Shown: positions 10,983 to 25,028, counted from the first letter of the stretch. The stretch: DNA of 64,000 bases from Thamnidium elegans (GCA_025201345.1 JAIXMG010000030.1:1-64000); one strand, 5' to 3'. A program made the numbers and translations. The notes: generated from the letters alone by a model not told the origin.

Positions 10983-12330
10983 AATGTATATAGGATTATT
11001 ATTATTATTTTTTAATGAAAAAATAAGTGTAAGGAAAAAAAAGAAGAGAAAAAAAAAAGTAAAGTATAAAAGAAAAATTGAATATTTATACTATTTTTTT
11101 TTTTGGGGAACATGAAAAAAAAAAGACAGATCTCATTCATGTGACGCGAGTTATTTTGCCCTAGAAAGGATGACATAAGCTTTAAAGTTTTAGCTGTACT
11201 TATGTAATAACAACAGTATTCACACACACATATACTAAATAAACAAAAAAAACTTGTTATGTATCACTCGAATCCCGGATAGTTTTTTCCCCAGATTTTT
11301 TTAATTAGGAGGGAACCATTGGAAGTTTCCTTGGGGGGTTTTTTTTTCACATCACTTGAGAGCAGAGTGCTTGTAAATGCCTATATTTAGGTCTTAATTT
11401 TTTAACTCGTGTAATGGCAATTAAGAAAGTGTAAGAGGTCGGGTAACACTACAAGTTTTGTAAACTTTTATAAAGTATAGTCATCATATGACCGATATAT
11501 GCGGATAGATATATATATATGTATATCGAAGCGAAATTAATCGTAGATGAATTATGTGTACCGATATATACATATTTACATGAATATATACTTTGTTTTA
11601 AACTTCCAGAATATTTCTATTTTTTTCATGCAAGCGATTTCTTTTACTTTTTCTTTTGTAACTATGTTGAATATCTTTTCTTTTTCTTATCATTACCAAA
11701 ATCGGGAAATATTCACACGACAATGAACTCGGAAACCCATATTCATTTGATTTCCCATAAGTAAAATATCCTTCAATATAAAAAAAACTCCTTTATTAAC
11801 CATTTGTCCCATTTTCCCCACACAATTCAACGACCGTGGGGAACAGAACTTTAAATGTTACACAATTCATTTTAAGAAGGTGTCACAAACCACGCTGATT
11901 GATAGTGATTGTAAAAAAATCACCCTACTTTTATTTAGACTAGTTTTTAATATCTTGGGGAACAAAAGAGTCAGTAGGTGAACACTATATACTCAGATCC
12001 ATAAATTCTAAAGCAAAAAAACTACATATACTCGTATGACTGAATATTTTTTTTCTCATTCACAACGTACAACTTGATAGGTTAAATACCCAAATGACTT
12101 TTTTTTTTAACGTAGTATAAATTTCTTCTTTGTGTGTTCTGTCATCTTACATCATGAGGTCATGATTCTTTTTCTTAAATGTGGGGAAAAAAGTCTTACC
12201 TCTCAAAAAAAAAAGGCAGATTTTGGAGTATTCTTATTTGCAAACCTTATTAATCATATATACGAGTATTACATTTACAAAAAAGACGTTTTTTTTTAAA
12301 AAAAAAAAAAAAAAACCGCATAAAATAGCA
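10983..12330. other. Long AT-rich intergenic region upstream of ACS
   Basis: About 1.35 kb with many A/T runs, TATATA blocks near 11511-11522 and no convincing coding sequence. The short ORF beginning near 11519 is Phe/Tyr-rich low complexity and was not accepted. The part next to 10982 should contain the ACS promoter. Confidence 0.45.
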
Positions 12331-12450
12331 TTATAATATTAATGAACGAGAAAGATCTTCGATCAACTGCTTGATATACATACAGAGAGCTTCTTCTAGT
12401 GGCGTAAAACGACTATCATCCTGTTTGTAAATTCTGTAAAGACTGTATCG
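12331..12450 (-). pseudogene. 3'-terminal gene fragment, unknown
   Basis: The minus strand reads RYSLYRIYKQDDSRFTPLEE then ALCMYIKQLIEDLSRSL..* ending at TAA 12331-12333. It is about 38 codons with balanced composition and no ATG start. Upstream it runs into a stop, so it is either the last exon of a lost gene or chance. It resembles the other orphan 3' exons scattered through this window. Confidence 0.22.
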
Positions 12451-13506
12451 TCATAAGTATTCTAGACAATCACTGATAAGAGTAATACCCTCCTTATTTT
12501 AATAAAAAAAAAAAGGCGTTGGCTGTTCTCACAATAATGGTAATAAACAAAAAAGATGCTTGTTTACTTTACCAAGCAATTGCATAAGTTTATTACCACT
12601 TATAGAATGCTTTCTAGCCAAAAATAACGATTTTGTGTTCTATATTAAAACACAAACTATATTTGCAGCCTTGAAAAACGTAAATAGAAATGTATAATAA
12701 TTTTTTTGAAATATATGAACTGCACAAAAATAAGCAAGTATACAGTTTCGGACATATGTACTTGTATAGAACCCCCCCCCCATTGACCGAAACAAAACTA
12801 CATAAAGCTTAGTTTTTTATCAATGTAGGCTATAATTGATTTTCACTAACGACCCAACTAACACTTGTGATAAATAAGCTTTGTTGGTCTTTTCCGTTTC
12901 AAATCTATATGTAAGGAGTGCTTTTTTAACTTCATTAGGTATGCATATTTGTTTTTAGTAAATTTTAATTTCTCGAAACTTCTCTTAAAGATAGGTTAAA
13001 TATAAGCGCTTTATTTAAAATACAATCCATTGTCTTAGACCATTATATACTAACGACCAATACAATTATTCTTCTACATTGAAACATACGAATATATATT
13101 ATCAACACAGCTCCTTTTTTTTTTCTACCCCACAACTCGACACTCGGTAAAAGATAAGAAGAGTATTAGTACTCACTTTTTGGATCCCGTTACCTTCCAG
13201 ATCTATTTATGAAAAGCTCACACGACACTTTTTTTTTATAAAAAAAAAAATTTGTTCGGATACTAAGCTTTTTTTTTTTTGTCCCCACACAAAACTGTTT
13301 GTATGGGGAAAGTGAATCATGTTACACTATTTACTATAAAAGCAAAGTATTACAAAGCATAATAGTTTATATATTATCATGCTACAGTGCTCATCATGGT
13401 ACCAACGTTCGGGTTTATGAACGCCAGTTTACGGGTTTGACATTAATCAATTTTGGTGGTGGGTATTGACGTTATATTTTTCCATGTTAATGATTTATCC
13501 GAAAAA
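12451..13506. other. AT-rich intergenic DNA
   Basis: About 1 kb without credible coding sequence. It includes a C10 run near 12772-12781 and short T/A runs near 13228-13250. No partner repeat was noticed elsewhere in the window. Confidence 0.4.
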
Positions 13507-13800
13507 TTAGTACATAACCAGATTACAAAGGTATATAGTATTTATTTTTTTATGAGCCAAGTAATGTAAGCGTAATTCATGATCATTCGCTGATATCATA
13601 TTCCAGGTGAAATATGTAGAATCAATAATATCATCGACTGCGGCAGTAGTAGTATCATCGACAGTGGCAGTAGTAGAATCAGAAACCAGCACATTATCGG
13701 TGGTAAAGGACTGGGCTAACATATTAGTGGCGGTAGCAGTAGCCCCAATGGCGTTGACCATGGAGGAAACTCTTGAGTCATACCAGATATAATTTGTTTT
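13507..13800 (-). pseudogene. Fragment of a hypothetical gene
   Basis: An open stretch reads NYIWYDSRVSSMVNAIGATA and continues through Thr/Asp-rich repeats (STTATVDDTTTAAVDDIIDS) to WNMISANDHELRLHYLAHKK. Composition and the last segment look protein-coding. There is no convincing start, and upstream codons hit a stop. It may be an exon or remnant of a lineage-specific gene. The alternative is a chance ORF from the local imperfect repeats. Confidence 0.25.
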
Positions 13801-14039
13801 GTTTTGCGACCGATATCAAGATGTAGATAGTTGTGCCTTTGCCCCTTTTAAAATATCCTCCCAAAATACTCTGTTATACATTCCTTTTCTTTTGAATAAA
13901 TCGTACATTTCATTAACAGAACATTGCATCAATCAAAGTAATTAAGTAACTATATTCTCCAGCTTTTGATTATCTCGTAAGGCCATTGAAAATCGGCTTT
14001 GGCACATTGTATAAAGGGTCATGGGTCTTATCTGCTGCT

Positions 14040-14320
14040 TGTACTCCCGAGTATCTGATGCAATCGAGGAACTTACTAAAAATCGCAACTTGAGTATTAA
14101 AACAATTACTCGTCACCCAGTTGCAAGAAATCAGAATGTGAAAATTAAAGAGAGACGTGAATGGGTAGAGACCAGGTCGAAAACTGATATGAACTAGACT
14201 GAAAAGTATATTTTTATGAGCTAGAGCACCTTTGGTATGAATTTGAAACCACCTACTGCAAGATCAGTTCGAGAAACTCCTGCCATTGCTATTAGCCCTT
14301 CTACACAAGCAAGTTATCAG
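14040..14320 (+). pseudogene. Decayed Tc1/mariner-type transposase fragment
   Basis: A plus-strand frame reads IEELTKNRNLSIKTITRHPV, then ARNQNVKIKERREWVETRSK, TDMN, stop, TEKYIFMS, stop, STFGMNLKPPTARSVRETPA. This matches the layout of the mariner DDE region as I know it in mucoralean elements. There a helix-turn-helix tail is followed by RREWV..., then the first catalytic Asp in an FIDESGF-like motif, then an ARSVRGTPAI-like segment. Here the FIDES position reads FMS followed by a stop, so the catalytic Asp is gone. At least two in-frame stops show it is dead. Confidence 0.55.
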
Positions 14321-14486
14321 AAATCATCTCCATAATTTTGCACAGCATTAAATCAAAATATTTTGAATACTGTCTGGACGAGCTTACCATATAAACTACA
14401 TAACAAAATAAAGTAACACAAAATTGGTTAAAGACGACGTAATTTGGTTTTTGAATTGTCCTAAATTGATGTTCACAAGCGCGCAA
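14301..14486 (-). pseudogene. Fragment of another dispersed family
   Basis: An ORF fragment reads MRACEHQFRTIQKPNYVVFN then QFCVTLFCYVVYM and KIMEMISDNLLV. Balanced composition suggests former coding sequence. It abuts the mariner relic on the opposite strand and slightly overlaps it. No family can be assigned. Confidence 0.25.
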
Positions 14487-14718
14487 AAATATTTAAAAAT
14501 ACGCAAATTGGTACCATGAGCACTGTAACAAAGTTTTTAAAAATAAGGGGGATGCTTTAGTTGATAAAAAAGAATTACTGGGAGGGGGGTTTTTTTTTAT
14601 TTGTCAAACATTACTGGTATTGAAAAAAGCGTGCAAAAATTAAAAAGAAAAAAAAAAAGGGGGGGAAAAGTTTATACGCGGAAAAAAAGAAATAAGAAAA
14701 TAGAGGCGAGGGACCATT

Positions 14719-16406
14719 TTAGTTTGGACCTAAAGGTTCGTAACTCCAAATACGAGCACGGTTATCACCAGAACCTGTTGCAAACATAGGTTTGTGTCCC
14801 GGACTTGTAGCAACAGAAATAACTATTAAATTAAATTAATACAAGGTTATTCATTTTTAAGTTTATAACAACACTTGTTTTTTTTTACCTGAGTTCTTGT
14901 GACCTTGAAGCATAAATTGTGTTTGACCTGTACGAGGATCCCAGAATTGAACACCACGATCCTTTGAACCAGATACGATCCAATTACCATCAGGAGTAGT
15001 AGCAACGGACAAGACGAAATCCTTATGACCGGTAAAGACTTGAATACAAGCACTCTTACCACGTTCACCGCCATAACCTCTTTCGCCGGTACCCAATTGC
15101 CACATACGCAAAGTTTTATCTAAACTACCACTGACCAAAGTTTTACCATCAGGCATAAACGCAACTGAATAAACACTGTCCTTATGCCCTTCCAAACGCT
15201 CCAATAATTGGCCGGTGACTGCATCCCAGACACGAACAATCTTATCTAAACTACCTGCTGCTACCAAACGACTGTCTGGTGAAATGGCAACGCTTGTGAC
15301 ACCTAAATCTTGCTGATCGACATCGTTAATACGAAGTTCATGTAAGCAACGAATGTTTTGCCAATCCCAGATACGCGCAGTGCGGTCACCAGAACCAGAT
15401 ACAAGAATACGTCCGTCACGACTGAACTCTAAGGAGTAAATGTCTTGTTCGTGTCCAGATAAAATTCCACGAATACGCTTCTTTGCGATATCCCAGATCT
15501 ATTATAAACGCATAAGTTTAGTTTTTACACACAATCAAAGAAAAATTTTCTTTTACTTACTCTAATTTGCTTATCTTCAGCACCTGTTGCTAAAAATTTA
15601 CCGTCAGGACTGAAACTGACTGAACGAATGTACAAGTCTCCGTCACGTCCTGCATTTTCATCTTGAAGCACACTATATAAAAACAAAGTGAATACATAAT
15701 TACAACTTGAGAACATTTTATATATATATACTTACGCAACACGAGTAGAAGTTAAAGTGTCATAAATATAAGTAGCTTGGTTACATCCAGCAGCAAGGAA
15801 TCTACCATCAGCACTAAACTTGACACAACAAACAACACTGCCATGTTCAAAAGTATGAAGAAGATCTACTTTGAGATAACGCGTAGCTTTAGGATTAAAT
15901 CTATTAGATCTATTAGTAATTTTGATTTGAAATTATGTGGTATAATACTTTACAATGCAAACCAATCTTGTCCTTCAACTTTCATATTAGCAGGTACGTT
16001 TTCAGGATTCATATCCCCAAGAGCTTCTGAAGCAGAAGCGTTATTAATAAGAGGACCAGCCCCAGGCTTGACAGGATTTACTCCTGTACCTCTTGTAGAA
16101 GCAACTAAGAATAATAAATAAGTAAAAAGAGATATATATATATATAGTATATAAATTACTTACGCTGTGAAGGTGGGGGAGCATTAGAAGGAAGAGGGGA
16201 ACCTCCGTTCATATAAGGTGTTCCGGTAGAAGGGTGGGGTGGAACTGGTACTGAAGAAGGTGGATGAGATCCAGTAGGAGGTGGAGGTCCTGGTGGATAA
16301 GAAGGATGGTGTACAGGAGGTTTAGACTCCATTAAAGAAGGTTGTGGTTGTTGATATCCTGTAGGGCCTATTTAATATCATATAAGTATATGCTACCCTA
16401 CTTTTT

Positions 16407-16497
<91 letters not shown>

Positions 16498-17056
16498 TAT
16501 AATACCATAAGCACTACTTGTAGGAGGTTGAGGAGGTACACCACCATGTTGAGGATGTTGAACCTATTTAATTTTTTTTTTAAAAAAATGAGGGGTTTTT
16601 TAATTTAAAAGTTGCTCATTAAGAAAATCAAATTTAAATATTTTACCTGTTGGTCCAACTGTTGACGAAGTCTAGCAATTTCTTCTTCGTATCTAATGAT
16701 AAGAAGTTTTTTTTTTTAGTATTTTTTTTTTTTTTTTTTTTTTTTTGTGAGATTAAATAAACATACTGTTTTTTAATAATTTGTTGAGTTCTTTCGAGAT
16801 CAATCAAGTTTTGTTGAAATAAATTCATTTCTTGAATTTGGCTATTCACTAAAAAAAGAATATACGCGTTTTAGTCAAAATAAGCTATAAAGAATATTTT
16901 TGGATACTTACTTTTATGTTCATATTCATCTCTTTGACTTTTACAAACAATCACTTCTTGCGCAAGTTGATCGTATTCGCCCTTAACAGCATCCAATAAT
17001 TCAATTAAACGGCTAGATGTGGGTGGACCCATAGGTCGATGATTATAGACAGACAT
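14719..17056 (-). CDS. TUP1: Tup1-like WD40 transcriptional co-repressor
   Basis: A multi-exon gene from ATG 17056 to TAA 14719-14721. The N-terminus ([20 protein letters not shown]) is the Tup1 tetramerisation and Ssn6-binding helix, followed by a coiled coil ([35 protein letters not shown]). A Pro-rich linker ([15 protein letters not shown]) leads to seven WD40 blades, starting around [18 protein letters not shown]. Blade motifs include [57 protein letters not shown] and [12 protein letters not shown]. It represses target genes when recruited by DNA-binding proteins with Cyc8. One intron (about 16380-16500) contains an 86-nt homopolymer (A in the sense strand). Another near 16717-16766 has a similar shorter tract. 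Confidence 0.93.
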
Positions 17057-17102
17057 TTGCGTTTAAAAAAAAAAAAAAAAAAAGTGGTTTTTTTCTTTTG
17101 TA

Positions 17103-17133
<31 letters not shown>

Positions 17134-17620
17134 TTTTTGTATATGTTTGAGTAGTCTAAAAAGCCAAAAAAAAAAAAATAAAAAAAAATAATACAATGTT
17201 GGCGGATTTTAGAATCTCATTTGTGGCTCACCTAATATCCATAGATCATATATCTTATAGCAAAATGTCCGGACCCCTACCACATAAAATAAAAAGTATC
17301 GCATTTACCGCATAAAATAAAAAATATTGCACCCACTGTATGGCTGTCTCTTTTTCATAAATAGCCGTATACTGCTAGAGACTATATCTTAAAATCGGGA
17401 GAGTCATATAATGGCTATCATTTTTCTCTTAACAGGGTTACTGGAATCAATAATGGTCTGTTCTTTAAAGGTATAAATGATCAATAGTATTCGAATATCG
17501 CATGCCCTCAAACACTGTAAATTGGAAATCACAACAGTTATAAGTTACATCTATTTTAATCTGAAATCAATAGCACGCAACTCTTAGCTTCAGTAGCCGG
17601 TGAAATAGAAGTTAAGCTAA
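17057..17620. other. Upstream region of TUP1 with a short tandem repeat
   Basis: About 560 bp. It begins with A- and T-runs near the TUP1 start. Around 17279-17335 a roughly 28-bp unit occurs twice (TACCACATAAAATAAAAAGT, then TACCGCATAAAATAAAAAAT). No gene is seen. Confidence 0.4.
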
Positions 17621-18098
17621 AAAAAAATACTTCAAATGCACCGTAACTGGCGAAAAAAGAAAACCGATTGCTTGGAATAAAGAGAGGGAAGGGAAGCATG
17701 GTGGTATATATTTATAAATGATGTAGAATACAATCATATCAGTACTATTATTAATCAATAATATTAGCTGAACTGACTAAGGTCATTGGAGATTTCAAAC
17801 TTTTAACTGAAAATGAAAAAGAGCGGTTTAAATCTTCCTATCGTAATCCATTACCTTTGGCCAATAATATACCTTTGAATGTAGCGATAGGAAAGTTGAA
17901 AGAAAAAAAAGGGCTTTTTTGCGACGAGTATCACCAAGATGCAGTATTTATGGGCGTACTCATTGAGAATGACCCCAAAAACAAACCTTTTATATTCACT
18001 ACTTCGCGTAAGTGAGCTATGTTAATGAAAATATATTTTACTAGAAGTTCTTATTTTTTTTTTAAGAAGAAAAAAGTCGTAGAAAGTATGTTTCTTGA
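17620..18098 (+). pseudogene. Partial hypothetical gene, three possible exons
   Basis: Segments joinable by splice signals read FKCTVTGEKRKPIAWNKERE (about 17622-17703) and then, from about 17768, LTKVIGDFKLLTENEKERF, PLPLANNIPLNVAIGKLKEK and CDEYHQDAVFMGVLIENDP. After a GTAAGT donor near 18009 and a TTTAAG acceptor at 18066, a short tail ends at TGA 18098. No start codon is evident, so it is either a 5'-truncated relic or has an upstream exon I missed. Its charged, globular composition is clearly coding-like. No family recognised. Confidence 0.4.
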
Positions 18099-18239
18099 CC
18101 TTCTTTGAATATAAAACAAAACGATTTGAATAGTTTAAAACGAATCACCTTTATATAAACTACTAAAGGACTCTTTATGCCAAGTAAATATATTGGGATT
18201 ATTGTACTAAAGATTTATGTACGTATGTTTTTTTATTAA

Positions 18240-18540
18240 AATTTACAATACATCTTCTGTTTCCCCCAGACCCAGGTCTTCCTCAACATCAGACCCTTTA
18301 TCATCATCACTTTCTAGGTCACCACCTTCTATAACATTTTCCAAGTCTTCCATTGTGATTCCACAATCACTAATATCATTTATGACTGCGTCATATGTTC
18401 TTTTTTTCCCAGTCCCTTGCCAAGGGAAGGTCTATAAATTTAATGAGCTCTATAGCTCCTTGGATGATATCGTCATACGTATCTAAACCATTGACAAGTT
18501 TGTTCAATCTGCAAATTTTAAGGTACGAAACATTTCGCCC

Positions 18541-18575
<35 letters not shown>

Positions 18576-19085
18576 GTTAAATTATAATGACTAGTCGAGC
18601 TTTATAAAAATCGATAGCTACCTTAATAATTTCTACCTCTTCTTTGGAACGACACCAAACATGCCACATTGTTGTGCCGTCGTTCATGGAAAACGCGCTT
18701 GCTTCGAAAAGAGCCCTAGTCCTATCTCTTTGGAGCTGGGTAATAACTTCTTCGGGATTCTTACAGCATCAAGGTCATCTATACCATTTTTAAATGAGTC
18801 ATGATATTGCTTTTTTTTTTTAAATAAACTTACTCGAATCTGGTAAAGTAGAGTTATACTTTCTATACAGTATTTTGCCAGTTCTTCTTCTTCTTCTTTT
18901 TCATACCAATGGTTCAGCCTTTTAGTGAAACTGAAACCAAAAAGTACGTGGCGATAGATGTTGCTGATATTATTTCTAATACAAAAAACAGACCTGAATA
19001 ATAACCAGATTGAGTCGTCTAACTGGTTCTGCGTGATCTCTCCTTCCATAGCATTCCATAAAGATATGTCGACAAATGCAGGCAA
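18240..19085 (-). pseudogene. Frameshifted lineage-specific gene
   Basis: The minus strand reads PAFVDISLWNAMEGEITQNQ, LDDSIWLLFRSVFCIRNNIS and a helical stretch to LLYQIR. After a short intron it continues QYHDSFKNGIDDLDAV. A one-base shift is then needed to continue NPEEVITQLQRDRTRALFEA and WHVWCRSKEEVEIIK. After an intron with a 31-nt homopolymer comes RNVSYLKICRLNKLVNGLDT to LPLARDWEKK. A second one-base shift at an A-run leads to TYDAVINDISDCGITMEDLE and an acidic tail ending ...ETEDVL* near 18240. Two frame breaks indicate a pseudogene, unless they are homopolymer sequencing errors. No known domain. Confidence 0.5.
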
Positions 19086-19215
19086 GATTAATAACTTGTT
19101 GCAGTAGTATTATTTATTCTTTTCGTCGTTCAATAAAGATTGTTTTGTCTCAAGATAGTTTTGCCAAAAAAAAACATTTATTTACTTTGATCGTGGCTCG
19201 CAAGTCTGTTGGATA

Positions 19216-19436
19216 TGCAAAATATAGAGATAAAAATATTCAATAATCTATACAATAGATGTAAAGTGGATAATTGCTATCTATCTTATTCATCTGAAGC
19301 CAGTAGTGGTATAGACTCAAGGGATGTTAAAGATGATGTTGAAACATTAGCTAAATTAAAAAATATTCATGGCAATACCCAGGATATTATAGTGATATAT
19401 ACCAGCTATATATCTAACCTTTTGATTACTAATTAA
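19216..19436 (+). CDS. Possible small hypothetical protein
   Basis: ORF from ATG 19216: MQNIEIKIFNNLYNRCKVDN, then SSEASSGIDSRDVKDDVETL, ending ...SNLLITN*. It is about 73 aa with reasonable composition and no recognised motif. It lies in a fragment-rich interval upstream of TAH18's 3' end, so it may be a remnant. Confidence 0.25.
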
Positions 19437-19730
19437 GATTTACTTTGGATCTTATTTGATAAACTCGATTATTTACTCTGTTATTAGTTGTATTAAACCT
19501 AAAAGTAAAAATAAATAAATTGATAAATAATCAACCTTGTTCTTATCGGCAAAGACGAGTTTTATTTCAACTAGATCGCACCATTAAACCTGTTTTTATT
19601 TGTTACAACTGAAGAAGCTAAACTTAATCGCTACGAGAAAAAAAAAGGGGGGGAGGGGGGAGAAGGATAGATTATTCTATTTACTATTTAAAGTATTGAT
19701 TATACATGTAAAAAAAAAAAAAAAAAAGTA

Positions 19731-21861
<2,131 letters not shown>

Positions 21862-22182
21862 TGTTAAAAGAAGAAACCGAAAAGAGAAAGCAAAAAAAAA
21901 AAAAAAAAAAAGGATTATAAATACAAACAATGGAAGGGGATTTTTTTTTATTTATTTAAATAACCGCATTAAGCTATTTTTTATACTTTTATCATTATTG
22001 CAAACTGTGGTGTTTTAATATCTCGTTCGCGGTTTTTCCGAGAACATAATGAGGGTCGCAGTAGTTGTTAAATCGAAAGATTGTGTTTATTTTGTATTGA
22101 AAAATATCTACGTCCAAAGCAACCTTTAAAATCAATAAAGTGTTTTCCATATGTTCCGCTTTTTTAAAGAGTATTAATAAGA
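21862..22182. other. Upstream region of TAH18
   Basis: About 320 bp, AT-rich, with an A-run directly before the start codon region. No coding or structural feature was recognised. Confidence 0.35.
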
Positions 22183-22480
22183 TTATTTAATAGGTAGTGT
22201 AGAAGTCTTGAAAAGCTTGTCAAATTCTAAAAGCATCGAATTATAATACTTATAATCTTGTATCCCGGGGAGTGGCAGCATATTGTAAGACTGTAGGTCG
22301 TAGATAACGTCAATCATACCGACTTTCCTTGCAGCTAAATCCTCTTTACTTGTTTCTTGGCCCACCTCCATTATTGCTATCATCAGAAGACTCCAAAGAT
22401 GTTTCACTATGGTTATACTTGAGTTCAAACCGGGTACTTTCGTCTGTATACGAGTCGCGGTGATTTAAGACAGTTACCTC
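22183..22480 (-). pseudogene. Frameshifted gene fragment
   Basis: One frame reads TVLNHRDSYTDESTRFELKY, NHSETSLESSDDSNNGGG and stops at TAA. A neighbouring frame picks up at ETSKEDLAARKVGMIDVIYD and runs LQSYNMLPLPGIQDYKYYNS to FKTSTLPIK*. The two halves look like one acidic, globular protein broken by a single-base change near 22352. No start is seen. Probably a relic of a lineage-specific family. Confidence 0.4.
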
Positions 22481-22597
22481 GATTTAACATTTATTATTAC
22501 GTAAATTGGACTCAGTTACTGAGTGGGTTATAACCAGGTCGCATAATTTTTTTTTCTTCCTCTTTTTCTTTTTTTTAATACACCTAAAAACTAATTC

Positions 22598-24628
22598 ATG
22601 ATGACAACAGGCCATCAACTCAATGGATATAACTATCAAGATTATGTTCCGGCAGAAGGAGTTAGTTGTCCCATTTGTGAAATAAGTTGTGGTACACTGG
22701 ACAATTTGAATAGAGTAAAAACGCATATTTTTTTAAAGCAGCAACAACATAAACGGAGTAGCTTAACTAACAAAAACACCCTTATTGTAATGTAGCATCT
22801 AGATGTAGAACATAATGAAGAGGATTCGAAAGGAGCCTTATTATCTTGGCTCCGTAACGCACAAAAGAAAGTAACCACGACGTTGGGCACACCTAGAACG
22901 GGTACCTCACCACCTTCATCTAAATGGACCGAACCTTTAAACTTCCAAAGCCTCAGTCTTGGAAACAGCAATCCAACATTTTTTGTGTCTGATACTGATA
23001 AGCAAGGAGAGTTTGTGACACGAGACCACTGGCAACGTGAAACAGGCAATGATATGTGTAATATACCTGGATGTAACAAGACTGTAGGTAAAGCAGGTGC
23101 TGGTAAGCAACACTGTCGCAAGTAAGAGTTCATGCCCCCCCCCCTTTTTTATATACTTTTGTCATATTGACTTCTTTTTTTTTTAGGTGCGGTAAAATAT
23201 TTTGTGATTCACACACACAGTACGAAATCAAATTAAACAGACAAGCAAAACATGATGCGGACCACGGTATTTGGTGTAAAGTATGTATGCACTGTTATGT
23301 GGGACGAGAAGGATATATGGATCATGAAGGAGCAACACGTAGTAAGACAGTCATCTTTTTAAAACAAAGAGCAAAGACAATCGATAGAGTTTATTTGGAA
23401 AGTAATCGATTAGAGAAACGACTAGAGAAATTGGCAAAGATCCATCAGTGTGCTGATGGTGGTCATGGTCATGATGCGGGTATGTTATCCCCCTCAAGTG
23501 CTTCACTCAGTAGCTTTAGTTTAGATAGAGCGGATTCGATTTCTTCTAGGGATAGTTTAGGAAGTATGCTGTCTCCTAAATCTTCGTTTGTGTCTAATAG
23601 TAATAGTATATTGAGTATGAAGTTAAAGTACAGAGGTAAACAGTGTATATAAATTAAGGATGGCATGAGAGAAATATAACGTGTTATGTATATAGATGGC
23701 GAACAGTCAGTGACAAAGTGGGAGGATGATAAGTCTGTAAAAACATGTCCTTTTTGCGAGTAAGTACTTTGGGGGATTTGAAGTAAAATAATACTCATCT
23801 TAAAACATAGGAACTCGTTTACTTTGATTAACCGCAAACACCATTGTCGTTTATGTGGTAGAGTTGTATGTGGTAATGCACGATGCTCTAAGATGATTCC
23901 ACTATTTACAAACATGTCATCAGGTAACAATAATAACAATAATAAAGAGCGAGAACAGAAAAAAAGGATTAATCTACAATGGTGAAATAGATATATTTGA
24001 TGATGAGCCAGTGGGTGATACACGGGCTTGCCGAGAATGCCAACGTTCCGTATTCCGAAGAAAATTACGTAACGAAGAAGCCTCTAAACCGTTACCCATT
24101 ATTCAACTCTATAACCAGCTCTCAATCACGCGCAAGAACATTGAGCGTCAACTACCTAAATTCCACGAAACGATATTAATGCTTGAACGAGAGAATGTGA
24201 CAGCGCAATCACACGATAGCTTTATCAAGGCAGGCAAGATTCGAAAATCGCTACTTGATAATTTTACATTATACGATACGTTAGCCAAAAGTATAAAATC
24301 GTTACCAGTTCGGTCTGCTTGTATGAAACGATTACAGTATAATATATGTCACGCAGCAAATATTTATTTACAACAAAATATGTTACCGTTACAAATGTTA
24401 CCTCGTATTTTGAAATCAGAGAAAAAAAATAATGCAAATAGTTCTTCTTCTCCTCAAAAGGCTCAATTGGAATCTCAATTACAGACTTATTTGGAACAGT
24501 ATAATTTGGTAGAAGAGTTTATTAGAAGCGCAAATGCGGATAGAAAGTATGATGATGTAAAGACGTTAAAGATGAGCTTGGATGAGTTGCATACTGAAAT
24601 TAAAAGGTTAAGGTCTCTTTTAGCTTAA
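22598..24628 (+). CDS. FYVE zinc-finger endosomal protein (Vac1/Pep7, rabenosyn-like)
   Basis: Start ATG 22598 (MMTTGHQLNGYNYQ). An N-terminal zinc-finger-like CPICEISCGTLDNLNRH is completed across an intron. A Cys/His-rich domain follows (CNIPGCNKTVG, HCRKCGKIFCDSHT, WCKVCMHCYVG). Then comes a canonical FYVE core, CPFCENSFTLINRKHHCRLC and GRVVC. The C-terminus is helical (LPKFHETILMLEREN; YLEQYNLVEEFIRSANADRK), like the Rab5-binding coiled coils of Vac1. The protein tethers endosomal vesicles through PI3P and Rab5. In the given sequence the frame breaks at an A7 run near 23959-23966. A six-A tract would restore continuity from EQKK to GLIYNGEIDIFDDEP. This is either an assembly error or a disabling indel. 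Confidence 0.82.
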
Positions 24629-24994
24629 TAAACTCTTTTTTTTTTTTTTTTTTTTTTTTTGTATAAACCTTTTTTATTAATTTTTTAAAGCCATGTGTCA
24701 GAGTCAATTGCCTACTGTGCAATGGGGAAACAGTCTCAATGAGCAAATTCCTATAAATTATTCTAAGAGTGATAAAAGTAAATGTGAGACTGATTCAACT
24801 ATTGCAAATGGTGAGATTTAAGACGCTAAAGTTTAAATTCAGATATCTTACTTGTATATAATCCAAATCACTCTTAAAGCGGATATTATGGCGATTTACT
24901 AGAATTAACGCTGTCAAAGAAAATAAGAAAAATAAACGCTGAACAAGAAAAATAAACGCTATAAAAACAAACGCTGTGCAACCCGTTAATTTCT

Positions 24995-25028
<34 letters not shown>

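Noticed and set aside
11519..11764. 81-codon ORF in the ACS upstream region
   Set aside because: Phe/Tyr-rich, starts in a TATATA block and has no splice partner or domain. It looks like chance in AT-rich DNA.
14601..14789. Lys-rich 62-codon plus-strand ORF
   Set aside because: Low-complexity AAA codons overlapping the 3' end of TUP1.
16342..16608. Poly-Phe ORF
   Set aside because: Translation of the homopolymer in the TUP1 intron.
24692..24809. Short exon MCQSQLPTVQWGNSL
   Set aside because: It has a plausible ATG and donor, but no phase-compatible acceptor giving a sensible protein could be found, so it is mentioned only within the intergenic entry.
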